Source: Parahoeflea alexandrii
Lineage (GTDB): Bacteria > Pseudomonadota > Alphaproteobacteria > Rhizobiales > Rhizobiaceae
Direction of reading: 5' to 3'
NCBI RefSeq assembly: GCF_027214025.1
Contig: NZ_JAPWHB010000006.1
Span: forward strand, 62,001 to 126,000
Length of the DNA stretch: 64,000 nt
Below, one piece after another: positions 37,340-46,211 of this stretch. The notes under the pieces are model-generated. The model was not told the origin of the DNA, ran no database searches, and saw nothing but the letters and a program-made list of their open reading frames with translations. The stretch's first letter is position 1. Each line of letters opens with the position of its first letter. The translations under genes were made by a program, and so were the position numbers.

Positions 37340-38113
37340 TCAGCGGTGTTTGAACTGTGCCTTGCGCTTGTCGATGAAGGCGGCCATGCCTTCCTTCTGG
37401 TCTTCGGTCGCAAACAGCGAATGAAACAGCCGCCGCTCGAAGCGCAGGCCCTCGGCCAGTGTCACCTCGTCGGCGCGGTTGACCGATTCCTTCACCATCA
37501 TCGCCACCGGCAGCGAGAACCCGGCGATCTTCTCTGCCGCCTTGGTCGCTGTCGCCAGCAGTTCGGCCGCCGGCACCACGCGCGCCACAAGTCCGGACCG
37601 CTCTGCCTCCTCGGCGTCCATCATCCGTCCGGTCAGGCACAGGTCCATCGCCTTTGCCTTGCCCACCGCGCGGGTCAGCCGCTGCGTGCCGCCCATGCCC
37701 GGGATCACCCCGAGGGTGATTTCCGGCTGGCCGAATTTCGCCGTGTCGGCGGCGATGATGAAATCGCACATCATGGCGAGCTCGCAGCCGCCGCCGAGTG
37801 CATAGCCGGCCACCGCCGCAATCACCGGCTTGCGGGCGGAGGAAACCGCGCTCCAGCCTTCGAAGAAGTCTTCCATATAGACGGTGACATAATCCTTGGG
37901 CTGCATTTCCTTGATGTCGGCGCCGGCGGCGAAGGCCTTTTCCGAACCGGTCAGCACGATCGCGCCGATCTTGTCGTCGGCGCCATACTGCGCTAGCGTC
38001 TCGCGCAATTCACCCAGCAGTTCCGAATTCAGCGCATTGAGCGCGTCCGGCCGGTTGAGCGTGATGATGGCCACCCGGCCGCGTGTTTCAGTCTTCAAAG
38101 TCTTGAGCGCCAT
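37340..38113 (-). CDS. Enoyl-CoA hydratase
   Basis: 257 residues of the crotonase family, probably short-chain enoyl-CoA hydratase of beta-oxidation. The oxyanion-hole segment is [13 protein letters not shown] near residue 62. [19 protein letters not shown] near 107 carries the first catalytic glutamate, and [20 protein letters not shown] near 130-145 carries the second glutamate. Start ATG 38113 has AGGAGAGAC upstream on the coding strand. Lies between rpsT and mutM on the same strand, as in other Rhizobiales. Confidence 0.93.
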   Translation of the reverse strand: MALKTLKTETRGRVAIITLNRPDALNALNSELLGELRETLAQYGADDKIGAIVLTGSEKAFAAGADIKEMQPKDYVTVYMEDFFEGWSAVSSARKPVIAAVAGYALGGGCELAMMCDFIIAADTAKFGQPEITLGVIPGMGGTQRLTRAVGKAKAMDLCLTGRMMDAEEAERSGLVARVVPAAELLATATKAAEKIAGFSLPVAMMVKESVNRADEVTLAEGLRFERRLFHSLFATEDQKEGMAAFIDKRKAQFKHR

Positions 38114-38172
38114 CGCGTGTCTCTCCTTGTTGCAGCCTTTCGGGCCGGCTCCCGGCAGGCAATATGGTCCGG

Positions 38173-39069
38173 TCAGCTTTTCTGGCAGCGCGGGCAATGG
38201 AATGTCGATCGCCCGCTCTGCACGATGCGGCGGACCGTATCGCCACAGTCGGGCCGGGGGCAAGCCTTTCCCTCGCGGTCATAAACGGAAAATCCGTGCT
38301 GGAAGTAGCCGAGTGTCCCGTCGGTACGGATATGGTCCCTGAGCGACGAGCCGCCGGCAGAGATCGCCTCGTCGATCACCTCCCTGATCGCCTGGGTCAG
38401 CACCTCGAGCGCCTTGCGCGGCCGGCCGGTCCGGGTCACCAGCGCTCCCGCCGGCTTGAGCGGCGACAGGCCCGCCCGCCACATCGCCTCGCACACATAT
38501 ATGTTGCCAAGTCCCGCGATGATCCGCTGGTCGAGAAGCACCGCCTTCAGCGGCGCCGCCTTGCCGGCCAGCCGCGCCGCCAGTTCATTGGCATCGAGAC
38601 TGTTGCCCGTCGGCTCCACCCCGAGACCCCTGAACCAGGGATGCTCCGCCAGCGCGGTCCGCGCCATCAGGTCCATGTAGCCGAAGCGGCGCGGGTCGTT
38701 GTAGATCACCCGCGCCCGGCCCGCCGGCCCGTCGACGTGAAACACCACGTGATCGTGCTTGTCGTCCTTCGAGCGGGCGTGATGAAACACGCCCGGTTTC
38801 AGGCTGCCGTCCCCGTCCGCCTCGATCCGGAACGAACCCGACATGCCCAGATGGCTGACCAGCACCATGCCGTCGTCGAGATCGGCGACCAGGTATTTCG
38901 CCCGGCGGCCGAGCGAAACGATCCGCCGGCCCGTGAGCCGTTCGGCGAAGCCGGCGGGGAAGGCAAATCGCAGGTCGCCGCGCCGTTGCTCGACGCGGAC
39001 GATATCGGCCCCCTCCATCACCGGCGCGAGGCCGCGGCGGACCGTTTCGACTTCTGGCAATTCGGGCAA
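38173..39069 (-). CDS. mutM: Formamidopyrimidine-DNA glycosylase, TTG start
   Basis: Excises 8-oxoguanine and formamidopyrimidines and nicks the strand. 298 residues. The catalytic N-terminus [13 protein letters not shown] requires the proline immediately after the initiator; the codon in that position is TTG at 39069, preceded by GGGAGG at good distance. Conserved lysine is in [15 protein letters not shown] near residue 57. A C-terminal zinc finger is present (CPRPDCGD and FHCPRC). ATG-only callers would misplace the start far upstream. Divergent from ubiE. Confidence 0.95.
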   Translation of the reverse strand: MPELPEVETVRRGLAPVMEGADIVRVEQRRGDLRFAFPAGFAERLTGRRIVSLGRRAKYLVADLDDGMVLVSHLGMSGSFRIEADGDGSLKPGVFHHARSKDDKHDHVVFHVDGPAGRARVIYNDPRRFGYMDLMARTALAEHPWFRGLGVEPTGNSLDANELAARLAGKAAPLKAVLLDQRIIAGLGNIYVCEAMWRAGLSPLKPAGALVTRTGRPRKALEVLTQAIREVIDEAISAGGSSLRDHIRTDGTLGYFQHGFSVYDREGKACPRPDCGDTVRRIVQSGRSTFHCPRCQKS

Positions 39070-39261
39070 AAGCGCCTCCCCGGGCTGGTGGCAATATGCG
39101 GATGGCTGGCCTATAAGGCGAAGCGCTATGCCGCAGGCTGGTGTGTCATGCCTAGATAGCGTGGAGCGGAGCGATCCGCTATGGTCGCGGCACAATTGGC
39201 CGGTTTCCTGACCAGGTGCCGGCCGGTTTGATGCTGAGTGGAAGAAGTACGGGATTAGAAG

Positions 39262-40038
39262 ATGTCAGAACAGCGCGTTTCCACGGATGGCGGGATGCAG
39301 ACCAGCTACGGCTTCCGGACCGTGTCGGACGGCGAAAAGCAGGGCCTGGTCAACGACGTCTTCCACAAGGTCGCCAAGCGCTACGACATCATGAACGATG
39401 TCATGTCGGGCGGGCTGCACCGGGTCTGGAAGGATGCGATGGTGGCAAGCCTCAACCCGCCGCGCCGTCCCGGGTTCCGCTTTCTCGATGTGGCCGGCGG
39501 CACCGGCGACATCGCCTTCCGCATCGTCGCCGCCTCCGACAAGCAGGCAAAGGGCACTGTTCTCGACATCAACGGCTCGATGCTCGGCGTCGGCGCCGAG
39601 CGCGCCGCAAAAAAGGGCTATGCCGACAACCTCGAGTTTGTTGAAGCCAATGCCGAGGAACTGCCGTTTCCGGACGCGAGTTTCGACGCCTATACGATTG
39701 CCTTCGGCATCCGCAATGTCCCCGACATCGACAAGGCGTTGAGAGAAGCCTACCGGGTCCTGCGCCGCGGCGGTCGTTTTCTCTGCCTTGAATTCTCGGA
39801 GGTGGAGATGCCGATTCTCGACCGGGTCTATGATGCCTGGTCGTTCAACGGCATTCCCGCCATGGGCAAGGCGATTGCCGGCGAGGCCGAGCCGTACCAG
39901 TATCTGGTTGAATCGATCCGCAAGTTCCCGCGCCAGGCCGATTTCGCCAGGATGATCGAACGCGCCGGCTTCTCCCGCGTCGGCTACACCAATTACACCG
40001 GCGGCATTGCGGCCCTTCATTCGGCCTGGAAGATCTGA
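39262..40038 (+). CDS. ubiE: Ubiquinone/menaquinone C-methyltransferase UbiE
   Basis: SAM-dependent C-methylation step in ubiquinone synthesis. 258 residues. SAM motif [15 protein letters not shown] near residue 74. UbiE signatures are [18 protein letters not shown] near 40 and [20 protein letters not shown] near 150. The C-terminus [17 protein letters not shown] is typical. Five bases before ubiB, so they are co-transcribed. Confidence 0.97.
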   Translation: MSEQRVSTDGGMQTSYGFRTVSDGEKQGLVNDVFHKVAKRYDIMNDVMSGGLHRVWKDAMVASLNPPRRPGFRFLDVAGGTGDIAFRIVAASDKQAKGTVLDINGSMLGVGAERAAKKGYADNLEFVEANAEELPFPDASFDAYTIAFGIRNVPDIDKALREAYRVLRRGGRFLCLEFSEVEMPILDRVYDAWSFNGIPAMGKAIAGEAEPYQYLVESIRKFPRQADFARMIERAGFSRVGYTNYTGGIAALHSAWKI

Positions 40039-40043
40039 CCGGC

Positions 40044-41627
40044 ATGGCAAGTCTTGGCACCTATCTGCGCCTGATGCGGGCGGGCTTGATCCTCGTGCGC
40101 GAGGGCGTGGTTTCCTCGCTGCCCGCCGACGAGCTTCCCGCGCCCGCGAAATTCGGCCACCGGGTGGCGGGCCTGCTGGCCAAACGCAGGGCAAAAAGCG
40201 CCGAGCGCACCGACCGGCTGGCCCGCGCGGTCGAGCGGCTGGGCCCGTCCTGGGTCAAGCTCGGCCAGTTTCTTGCCACCCGCCCCGATGTGGTCGGCGC
40301 CGATATCGCCGATGATCTGTCGGGCCTTCAGGACCGGATGGCGACTTTCCCCGAGGCTCAGGCGCGTGCCGCCATCGAATCCTCGCTTGGTCGGTCGATC
40401 AGCGATCTCTACTCGCGCTTTGATCCGCCGATTGCCGCGGCCTCCATCGCCCAGGTGCATCCCGCCGAGGTTTCCGACGAAAACGGCACCCGCCAGGTCG
40501 CCGTCAAGGTGGTCCGCCCCGGCGTGCGCCAGCGCTTCAAGCGCGATCTCGAGGCCTTCTACCTGGTCTCCGAACTGCAGGAGCGGTTCATCCCGTCCTC
40601 GCGCCGGCTCCGCCCGGTGGAAATCACCAGGACGCTGGAGCAGACCACCCGCATCGAGATGGATCTGAGGCTCGAGGCCGCCGCCCTGTCGGAAATGGCC
40701 GACAATACCCGCGACGATCCCGGCTTCCGGGTGCCCAGCGTCGACTGGGAGCGCACCGGCCGCGACGTGGTCACCATGGAATGGATCGATGGCATCAAGA
40801 TGAGCGATGTCGCCGGTCTGAAGGCTGCAGGCCACGATCTCGATCAGCTCGCCGACACGCTGATCCAGTCCTTCCTGCGCCATACCCTGCGCGACGGCTT
40901 CTTCCATGCCGACATGCACCAGGGCAATCTCTTCGTCGATCCTGCGGGCATGATCGTCGCCGTCGACATGGGCATCGTCAGCCGGCTCGGCAAGAAGGAA
41001 CGCCGCTTCCTCGCCGAAATCCTCTACGGCTTCATCACCCGCGATTACCGGCGTGTCGCCGACGTGCATTTCGAGGCAGGCTATGTGCCGGCCCGGCACG
41101 ATCCGGCGAGTTTCGCCCAGGCGATCCGTGCCATCGGCGAGCCGATCCACGGCCAGCCGGCCGAGACCATATCGATGGCGCGGCTGCTGACGCTGCTGTT
41201 CGAGGTCACCGAACTGTTCGACATGGAAACCCGGCCAGAACTGGTGATGCTGCAGAAGACCATGGTCGTGGTCGAGGGCGTGGCCCGCACGCTCAACCCG
41301 AAGTTCAACATGTGGAAGGCGGCCGAACCGGTGGTCGGCGACTGGATCCGCGACAATCTCGGGCCCAAGCGCATCGCCGGCGACATCCGCGAAGGCGCCA
41401 TCGCCGCCTTCAGGCTGGCCGAGCAATTGCCGGAGCTTGCGGCCCGCACCGAGCGCTTCTCGCAGGAGGTCGGCGACATGGCCGAGCACGGCCTGCGTTT
41501 TGATGCCGCCACATCCGAGGCCATCGGCAAGGCCGAGGCGCGCCATACCCGGTCCGGTCGCGTGGCGCTGTGGATCATTGCCGCCGCCGCGGTCTGGATG
41601 GCGCTCGCCTTCCACCCTATATGGTGA
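40044..41627 (+). CDS. ubiB: Ubiquinone biosynthesis accessory kinase-like protein UbiB
   Basis: Atypical protein-kinase-like ATPase needed for ubiquinone synthesis. 527 residues. The KxGQ motif is in LGPSWVKLGQFLATRPD near residue 70. An Ala-rich nucleotide loop AAASIAQVHPAEV is near 132 and the catalytic-like region is HADMHQGNLFVDP near 290. A C-terminal transmembrane segment (VALWIIAAAAVWMALAF) anchors it to the membrane. Follows ubiE directly and overlaps the next gene by seven bases. Confidence 0.96.
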   Translation: MASLGTYLRLMRAGLILVREGVVSSLPADELPAPAKFGHRVAGLLAKRRAKSAERTDRLARAVERLGPSWVKLGQFLATRPDVVGADIADDLSGLQDRMATFPEAQARAAIESSLGRSISDLYSRFDPPIAAASIAQVHPAEVSDENGTRQVAVKVVRPGVRQRFKRDLEAFYLVSELQERFIPSSRRLRPVEITRTLEQTTRIEMDLRLEAAALSEMADNTRDDPGFRVPSVDWERTGRDVVTMEWIDGIKMSDVAGLKAAGHDLDQLADTLIQSFLRHTLRDGFFHADMHQGNLFVDPAGMIVAVDMGIVSRLGKKERRFLAEILYGFITRDYRRVADVHFEAGYVPARHDPASFAQAIRAIGEPIHGQPAETISMARLLTLLFEVTELFDMETRPELVMLQKTMVVVEGVARTLNPKFNMWKAAEPVVGDWIRDNLGPKRIAGDIREGAIAAFRLAEQLPELAARTERFSQEVGDMAEHGLRFDAATSEAIGKAEARHTRSGRVALWIIAAAAVWMALAFHPIW

Positions 41628-42061
41628 GTGTGACCTTCTACCGGCCCATTTCCCTTGACGACATCGATGTGGAGCCCTTGGCCGACGAGGCCTGGGCCGA
41701 TGGCTACCCCTTTGTCGAGCGCATGCGGCATGACTGGAAGTCGGGCGAAAATCGCTTCGACGGTCCCGGCGAGCGGCTGATCGGCGCCTTCGAAGACGAG
41801 ACCCTGATCGGCTTCTGCGGCCTCAACCGCGATCCCTATGTGAGCGAGAACGCCGGTCGCATCCGCCATCTCTATGTCAGCCTTGACCATCGTCACGCGG
41901 GCGTCGCCCGTGCGCTGGTCGCCCGGGCCCTCGACGGCGCCTCGATCTGGTTTCCCCGCGTCCGCCTCCGCTCGACGCCTGCCTCACGAAGCTTCTACGA
42001 GCAGCTCGGGTTTGAGGTGGTCGAGGAGACCGAGGCGACGCACGCCAAGCGGCTGAGGTGA
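41621..42061 (+). CDS. GNAT-family N-acetyltransferase
   Basis: 146 residues. Acetyl-CoA-binding region RHLYVSLDHRHAGVARALVARAL near residue 80, followed by the usual RLRSTPASRSFYEQLGFEVVEE ending with strand-helix-strand. ATG 41621 overlaps the ubiB stop by seven bases. It is an insertion in what is usually ubiB-coaBC. Substrate unknown. Confidence 0.85.
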   Translation: MVSVTFYRPISLDDIDVEPLADEAWADGYPFVERMRHDWKSGENRFDGPGERLIGAFEDETLIGFCGLNRDPYVSENAGRIRHLYVSLDHRHAGVARALVARALDGASIWFPRVRLRSTPASRSFYEQLGFEVVEETEATHAKRLR

Positions 42062-42291
42062 ATTCCGCCATCCTGAACCCGGAACGGGGGTGATGCCGAA
42101 ACGAGCCGCCGGATTTGCAATTCCGGTCCTTTTCGCGCAAAATGGACGCACTGGACCGGCCATCAGGCGCCGGTCCAGCATTCGCCGACGGCAAAACATG
42201 TGCCGTCAGGGCAGGAAACCCGGCAGCGGAACGCCACAGGCGCTTCCATCTTTTTGACGCGCCGGGACACACACAAGCATTGGATGAACAT

Positions 42292-42729
42292 ATGAGCGAG
42301 GCCAAATCCGGCGACACCGTGCGGATAAACTACACCGGCAAACTGCCAGACGGCACCCGGTTCGACAGTTCAGAGGGACGCGAGCCTTTGGAGTTCCAGC
42401 TTGGCTCCGGCCAGATCATCAGCGGTCTTGACCGCGAAGTCGAAGGCATGAAGGTCGGCGACAGGCAGACGGTCACCATTCCGGCCGAGGAAGCCTACGG
42501 TCCGCATGATGCGGCGAAAGTTCAGCAGATCCCGCGCAGTGCCCTGCCGCCGGAACTCGAGCCGCAGGCAGGCATGCAGCTGCAGGCCCAGACGCCGCAG
42601 GGAGGCCAGGTGGCGCTTGTCATCACCGCCATCGGCGAACAGGAAATCACCGTCGACGCCAACCACCCGCTGGCCGGGCAGGACCTGGTGTTCGAAATCG
42701 AGGTGGTCGAGATCGTCAAGGCGGCCTGA
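42292..42729 (+). CDS. FKBP-type peptidyl-prolyl isomerase, SlyD-like
   Basis: 145 residues. FKBP core KSGDTVRINYTGKLPDGTRF, REPLEFQLGSGQIISGLDREVEGM, and VTIPAEEAYGPHD, with the chaperone insert in the middle (about residues 75-125). It lacks a signal peptide and the histidine-rich metal tail of E. coli SlyD. ATG 42292 is preceded by a weak site; the frame is open upstream to 42115 but without FKBP sequence. A cytoplasmic folding helper is likely. Confidence 0.9.
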   Translation: MSEAKSGDTVRINYTGKLPDGTRFDSSEGREPLEFQLGSGQIISGLDREVEGMKVGDRQTVTIPAEEAYGPHDAAKVQQIPRSALPPELEPQAGMQLQAQTPQGGQVALVITAIGEQEITVDANHPLAGQDLVFEIEVVEIVKAA

Positions 42730-42848
42730 CCGAACGAGACCTGGCAGCCCGGCATCGGCCGGGTTGCCGTTTTCCTCTGGCCAGCGCGTTTCCGTCGCGA
42801 TAGCCGCCCGGGGAGGATGCTTCACAGAGTCCGGCCTGCGTCCCGTTT

Positions 42849-42881
42849 GACTGCAATGCATGCAATGCCTACATTGCAGTC
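42849..42881. promoter_or_regulatory. Inverted-repeat operator of the FitAB-like pair
   Basis: GACTGCAATG (42849-42858) and CATTGCAGTC (42872-42881) are perfect ten-base arms with 13 bases between, and a third TGCAATG copy lies in the spacer. The dyad ends 31 bases before the antitoxin start. FitAB- and VapBC-type complexes repress their operons by binding such inverted repeats, so this is the probable autoregulatory operator. Confidence 0.7.
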
Positions 42882-42912
42882 ACAGGAAGACCCCAGCTTG
42901 GGGAGGTTCACC

Positions 42913-43191
42913 ATGGCAACTCTGACCATTCGCAATCTGGATGACTCTGTGAAGCAGGCGCTGCGCGAGCGCGCCGCCCGTCATGGCGTGTCCATGGAAG
43001 AAGAGGCCCGCGTGCTGTTGCGCGCCGGTCTTTCCGGGGCTGACAAAGCCGCCATTGAGGGAAAGGAAAGCCTCTGGGATCGTGTCGCCAGATTGCGTGA
43101 GAAATACGGAACCGCAGAACTGGAGATCCCGGAGCGGACCGAACTGGCGGGCGAACGCAAGGTTTTTGCTGATTGGCAAGACCGGCAATGA
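42913..43191 (+). CDS. fitA: FitA-like antitoxin
   Basis: 92 residues. The N-terminus MATLTIRNLDDSVKQALRERAARHG is the ribbon-helix-helix DNA-binding pattern of FitA-type antitoxins, with the segment VSMEEEARVLLRAGL after it. The C-terminal 45 residues, ending FADWQDRQ, would wrap the toxin. GGAGG lies nine bases before ATG 42913. The stop overlaps the toxin start by four bases (ATGA). Confidence 0.88.
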   Translation: MATLTIRNLDDSVKQALRERAARHGVSMEEEARVLLRAGLSGADKAAIEGKESLWDRVARLREKYGTAELEIPERTELAGERKVFADWQDRQ

Positions 43192-43610
43192 TTCTGGACA
43201 CCAATGTCATTTCGGAGTTTGCAGCTCCGGTTCCTTCAAGCGCGGTTGTCGACTGGTTCAGTTCGGTGCCTGAAGACGGGCTCTATGTCCCTGCTATCGT
43301 GAAAGCCGAAATTCTGCTCGGTATCGAACTTCTTCCCGAAGGCTGGCGCAGGTCGACCCTGGAAAGCTTTGTAGCAAACTTCCTCCTCCCTTATGAGCAG
43401 GGCCGCATCTTGCCCTTCGAGGACGCGGATGCGCCATATTACGCCCGGGTCGTAAGCGCCCGGAAAGCCAAGGGCCGTCCCGTTTCCGTCCTCGATGCCC
43501 AGATCTCGGCCATCGCGGTCCGGCGCGGTCTGCCGATCGCCACCCGCAATGTCCGCGATTTCGAAGGGTGTGGCGTCACCCTCATCAACCCCTGGGACCC
43601 TGCTCCATGA
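43188..43610 (+). CDS. fitB: FitB/VapC-like PIN-domain toxin ribonuclease
   Basis: 140 residues. The PIN fold is recognisable by its acidic residues: Asp in MILDTNVISEF, Glu in VKAEILLGIELLP near residue 42, Asp in VLDAQISAIAVRRG near 104, and Asp in ATRNVRDFEGCG near 123. These bind Mg2+ for RNA cleavage. ATG 43188 overlaps the antitoxin stop, and its own stop overlaps the coaBC start by four bases. That makes an uninterrupted fitA-fitB-coaBC translation chain. Confidence 0.9.
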   Translation: MILDTNVISEFAAPVPSSAVVDWFSSVPEDGLYVPAIVKAEILLGIELLPEGWRRSTLESFVANFLLPYEQGRILPFEDADAPYYARVVSARKAKGRPVSVLDAQISAIAVRRGLPIATRNVRDFEGCGVTLINPWDPAP

Positions 43611-44812
43611 CTCTCTCCGGCAAACGTATCCTCCTGATCATCTCCGGCGGCATCGCCGCCTACAAGTCGCTCGACCTGATCCGCCGCCTGCGCGAGCGCG
43701 GGGCTGAGGTGCGGCCGCTGATGACCGCCGGTGCGCAGGAATTCGTCACGCCGCTGGCCGTCGGCGCGCTGTCCTCCGGCCATGTCTACACCGACCTGTT
43801 TTCGCGCGAGGACGAGCAGGATGTCGGCCATATCCGGCTGGCGCGCGACTGCGACATGATCTGCGTCGCCCCCGCCACCGCCGACCTGATGGCGAAAATG
43901 GCAAACGGCCTTGCCAATGACCTCGCCTCCACCGTGCTGCTTGCCACCAACAGGCCGGTCTTGATCGCGCCCGCGATGAATCCGGCGATGTGGTCCCATC
44001 CCGCCACCCGCCGCAATATCGAAACGCTCAGAAAAGACGGCATCCGCTTCATCGGCCCGATGGCTGGCGAGATGGCCGAATCCGGTGAAGCCGGCGAGGG
44101 CCGCATGGCCGAGCCGCTGCAGATCGTGGCCGGTATCGAGGCGCTAATGGATGACGCGCCGAAGCCGCTTGCCGGCAAGACCGCGATCGTCACCTCCGGC
44201 CCCACGCACGAGCCGATCGACCCGGTGCGCTACATCGCCAACCGCTCGTCGGGCAAGCAGGGCCACGCCATCGCCGCCCATCTCGCCCGCCTTGGCGCCG
44301 AAGTCACGCTGGTCTCCGGCCCGGTGACGATCCCCGATCCCGCCGGCGTCAATGTCATCCATGTCGAAAGCGCCCGCGACATGCTCGAAGCCGTCACCAA
44401 GGCCCTGCCCGCCGACATCGCCGTCTTTGTTGCCGCCGTGGCCGACTGGCGCGTTTCAGCTTCGTCCGACAACAAGATCAAGAAGAAGGAAGGCGAGGGC
44501 CCCGCGCCGCTCGAACTGACCGAAAACCCCGACATCCTCAAGACCATCGGCCACCATGCGAGCCGCCCGAAACTGGTGGTCGGCTTCGCCGCCGAAACCG
44601 CCGACGTGATTTCCAACGCGCAAGCCAAGCTCGCCCGCAAGGGTGCCGATTTCATCGTCGCCAACGACGTTTCCCCCGCCACCGGCATCATGGGCGGCGA
44701 CCGCAACCGCGTCCGCATCGTCTCGAAGGACGGCGTCGAGGACTGGCCGGATCTGAGCAAGGACGAGACAGCGGCAAGATTGGCCGAGAGGATTGCGGAG
44801 AATATGGCGTAA
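43607..44812 (+). CDS. coaBC: Bifunctional phosphopantothenoylcysteine decarboxylase / phosphopantothenate-cysteine ligase
   Basis: Two successive steps of coenzyme A synthesis. 401 residues. The N-terminal flavin-dependent decarboxylase carries ILLIISGGIAAYKSLDLI, the active-site histidine in HIRLARDCDMI near residue 75 and the PXMNXXMW motif as PAMNPAMW near 125. The C-terminal ligase starts near 185 with AIVTSGPTHEPIDPVRYIAN and includes KKKEGEG. The residue aligned with E. coli Cys158 appears to be serine (AESGEAGEGRM). Its start overlaps the toxin stop. Confidence 0.95.
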   Translation: MTLSGKRILLIISGGIAAYKSLDLIRRLRERGAEVRPLMTAGAQEFVTPLAVGALSSGHVYTDLFSREDEQDVGHIRLARDCDMICVAPATADLMAKMANGLANDLASTVLLATNRPVLIAPAMNPAMWSHPATRRNIETLRKDGIRFIGPMAGEMAESGEAGEGRMAEPLQIVAGIEALMDDAPKPLAGKTAIVTSGPTHEPIDPVRYIANRSSGKQGHAIAAHLARLGAEVTLVSGPVTIPDPAGVNVIHVESARDMLEAVTKALPADIAVFVAAVADWRVSASSDNKIKKKEGEGPAPLELTENPDILKTIGHHASRPKLVVGFAAETADVISNAQAKLARKGADFIVANDVSPATGIMGGDRNRVRIVSKDGVEDWPDLSKDETAARLAERIAENMA

Positions 44813-45144
44813 GCCATCGTGATGCTTTTCAACAAAAGGAACTGTAACTGTCCGAGTTCCGGACAATGCGGTCTTGGCTTGAATTGCACCAGCGTCAGGA
44901 ATGGGCGGAGAGCGGACTTGCGCCGCATACGAATTCAACTGCAAATGATGGACAAGCGAAACAGAGCACTTCAGGTCAAATCCGATCTATCAAATGCCTG
45001 GATCAAACACCTAGCCGCTCGCCTCTACGCCGCTGTGAAGGAAGAAACTATCGGTGCAAACATTGTAGATTTACGTTGCAGTTAGTTGTAACGCCACCTT
45101 AAATTGTCCAGAAATTTCATGATCAGACAGATACAAGAGCATCG
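44813..45144. other. AT-richer gap after coaBC
   Basis: 332 bases, with base composition like the following gene rather than like coaBC. Small open frames (for example 44819-45085) have no recognisable protein character or ribosome site. It may hold the promoter of the next gene. No terminator was recognised after coaBC. Confidence 0.45.
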
Positions 45145-46059
45145 ATGTTCGAGGAACGCGCCTTCAATATTTTTATTTATTTCGATGAGGGATTAGCTCG
45201 GCAATATGGTGCTCGCCATCACCGTATAGCGGGCAGTGACGAGGCCAAACTAAAGCACCTGCTAGCCAACGTAGAGACTGACCACACGAAGGCCAGGCGT
45301 TTCGACTTCAGAAGGACCTTCACTCCCGATGAGTGGCTATCGGCGCAACGTTTTAGCGAGGTAACTCACTATTTTGAGGAGGCGTTTTTGCACTATAGAG
45401 CGCCTCAAACAGTGATACATTGCGTAACACCAGTTGTCGACGGCATTCCAACCGTAGATAAGCAGATTTCTACAGGTCCGCTTCGTGGGGATGTTGTTTC
45501 ACATATTGAAGGACGTGGATCAGTACCGGATTATTTGACCGCATATGTGCGGGATAACAAATTCCACTTAACCGAGTTGCTCAACGACGACTATTTCAAA
45601 GCCATCAAATTGCTTTTCAATGCGGGCCACCACGTATCATCGGCAAAATTGCTTATGTCGTGCGTGGATACGCTCGCTTTTGTGGAACATGGAGACGTCC
45701 CGCGCAATTTCACTAACTGGCTGGACACATATGTAGACCTCACGCCTATCGGAATTAGTGCCGCTGAGGTTTGGGAATTTCGAAATTCGGTTCTTCACAT
45801 GACCAACCTCGCATCGAGACAGGTGCTCGCTGGAAAGGTATCGTCCATAATGCCTTACATCGGAGGGGTCGCTTCTATGGAACAGTTAGACCCGCGCCTG
45901 CCGAAGCCGTTTAACCTCTATCTACTTATGTTGGCCGTCGCAGACGGTGCGACTAAGTGGGCAGAGACGTATGCGGATACAGAAAAAATGTTGAAGTTCA
46001 TTGAGCGGTACGACACAACGATCTCAGATGGGCGCGTTGCAAATTGGACTCCGGATTAG
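45145..46059 (+). CDS. Hypothetical protein with HEPN-like RNxxxH motif
   Basis: 304 residues, no firm family. The N-terminal about 140 residues are polar (FIYFDEGLARQYGARHHRIA...). The C-terminal half is helical and begins near LNDDYFKAIKLLFNAGHHVS. It contains EFRNSVLHM near residue 210, where Arg-X4-His matches the R-X4-6-H pattern of HEPN ribonucleases. No signal peptide or membrane helix. Composition is far less GC-rich than neighbours, with TTA, ATA and AGA-type codons, suggesting recent transfer. No partner such as a nucleotidyltransferase lies beside it. ATG 45145 has only a weak ribosome site. Confidence 0.75.
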   Translation: MFEERAFNIFIYFDEGLARQYGARHHRIAGSDEAKLKHLLANVETDHTKARRFDFRRTFTPDEWLSAQRFSEVTHYFEEAFLHYRAPQTVIHCVTPVVDGIPTVDKQISTGPLRGDVVSHIEGRGSVPDYLTAYVRDNKFHLTELLNDDYFKAIKLLFNAGHHVSSAKLLMSCVDTLAFVEHGDVPRNFTNWLDTYVDLTPIGISAAEVWEFRNSVLHMTNLASRQVLAGKVSSIMPYIGGVASMEQLDPRLPKPFNLYLLMLAVADGATKWAETYADTEKMLKFIERYDTTISDGRVANWTPD

Positions 46060-46211
46060 CTAGCTTCACAATTTCTGCCTGACAGCACTCAACGTCGGCT
46101 TTGGGCCGAAAGTGCCCTCGGTAGATGCAGGATGTGCCTCTGAGCAAGGTTTGACGACTTCGTGGCGGCGTCCGCGGCCAACTTCAGCCCGTCCGCAGAC
46201 CACTTTGGCCC

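Noticed and set aside
40017-41615. 532-codon minus-strand open frame opposite ubiB
   Set aside because: Shadow frame; UbiB motifs on the plus strand settle the strand.
44819-45102. Small open frames after coaBC
   Set aside because: Short, mutually overlapping and without ribosome site or family resemblance.
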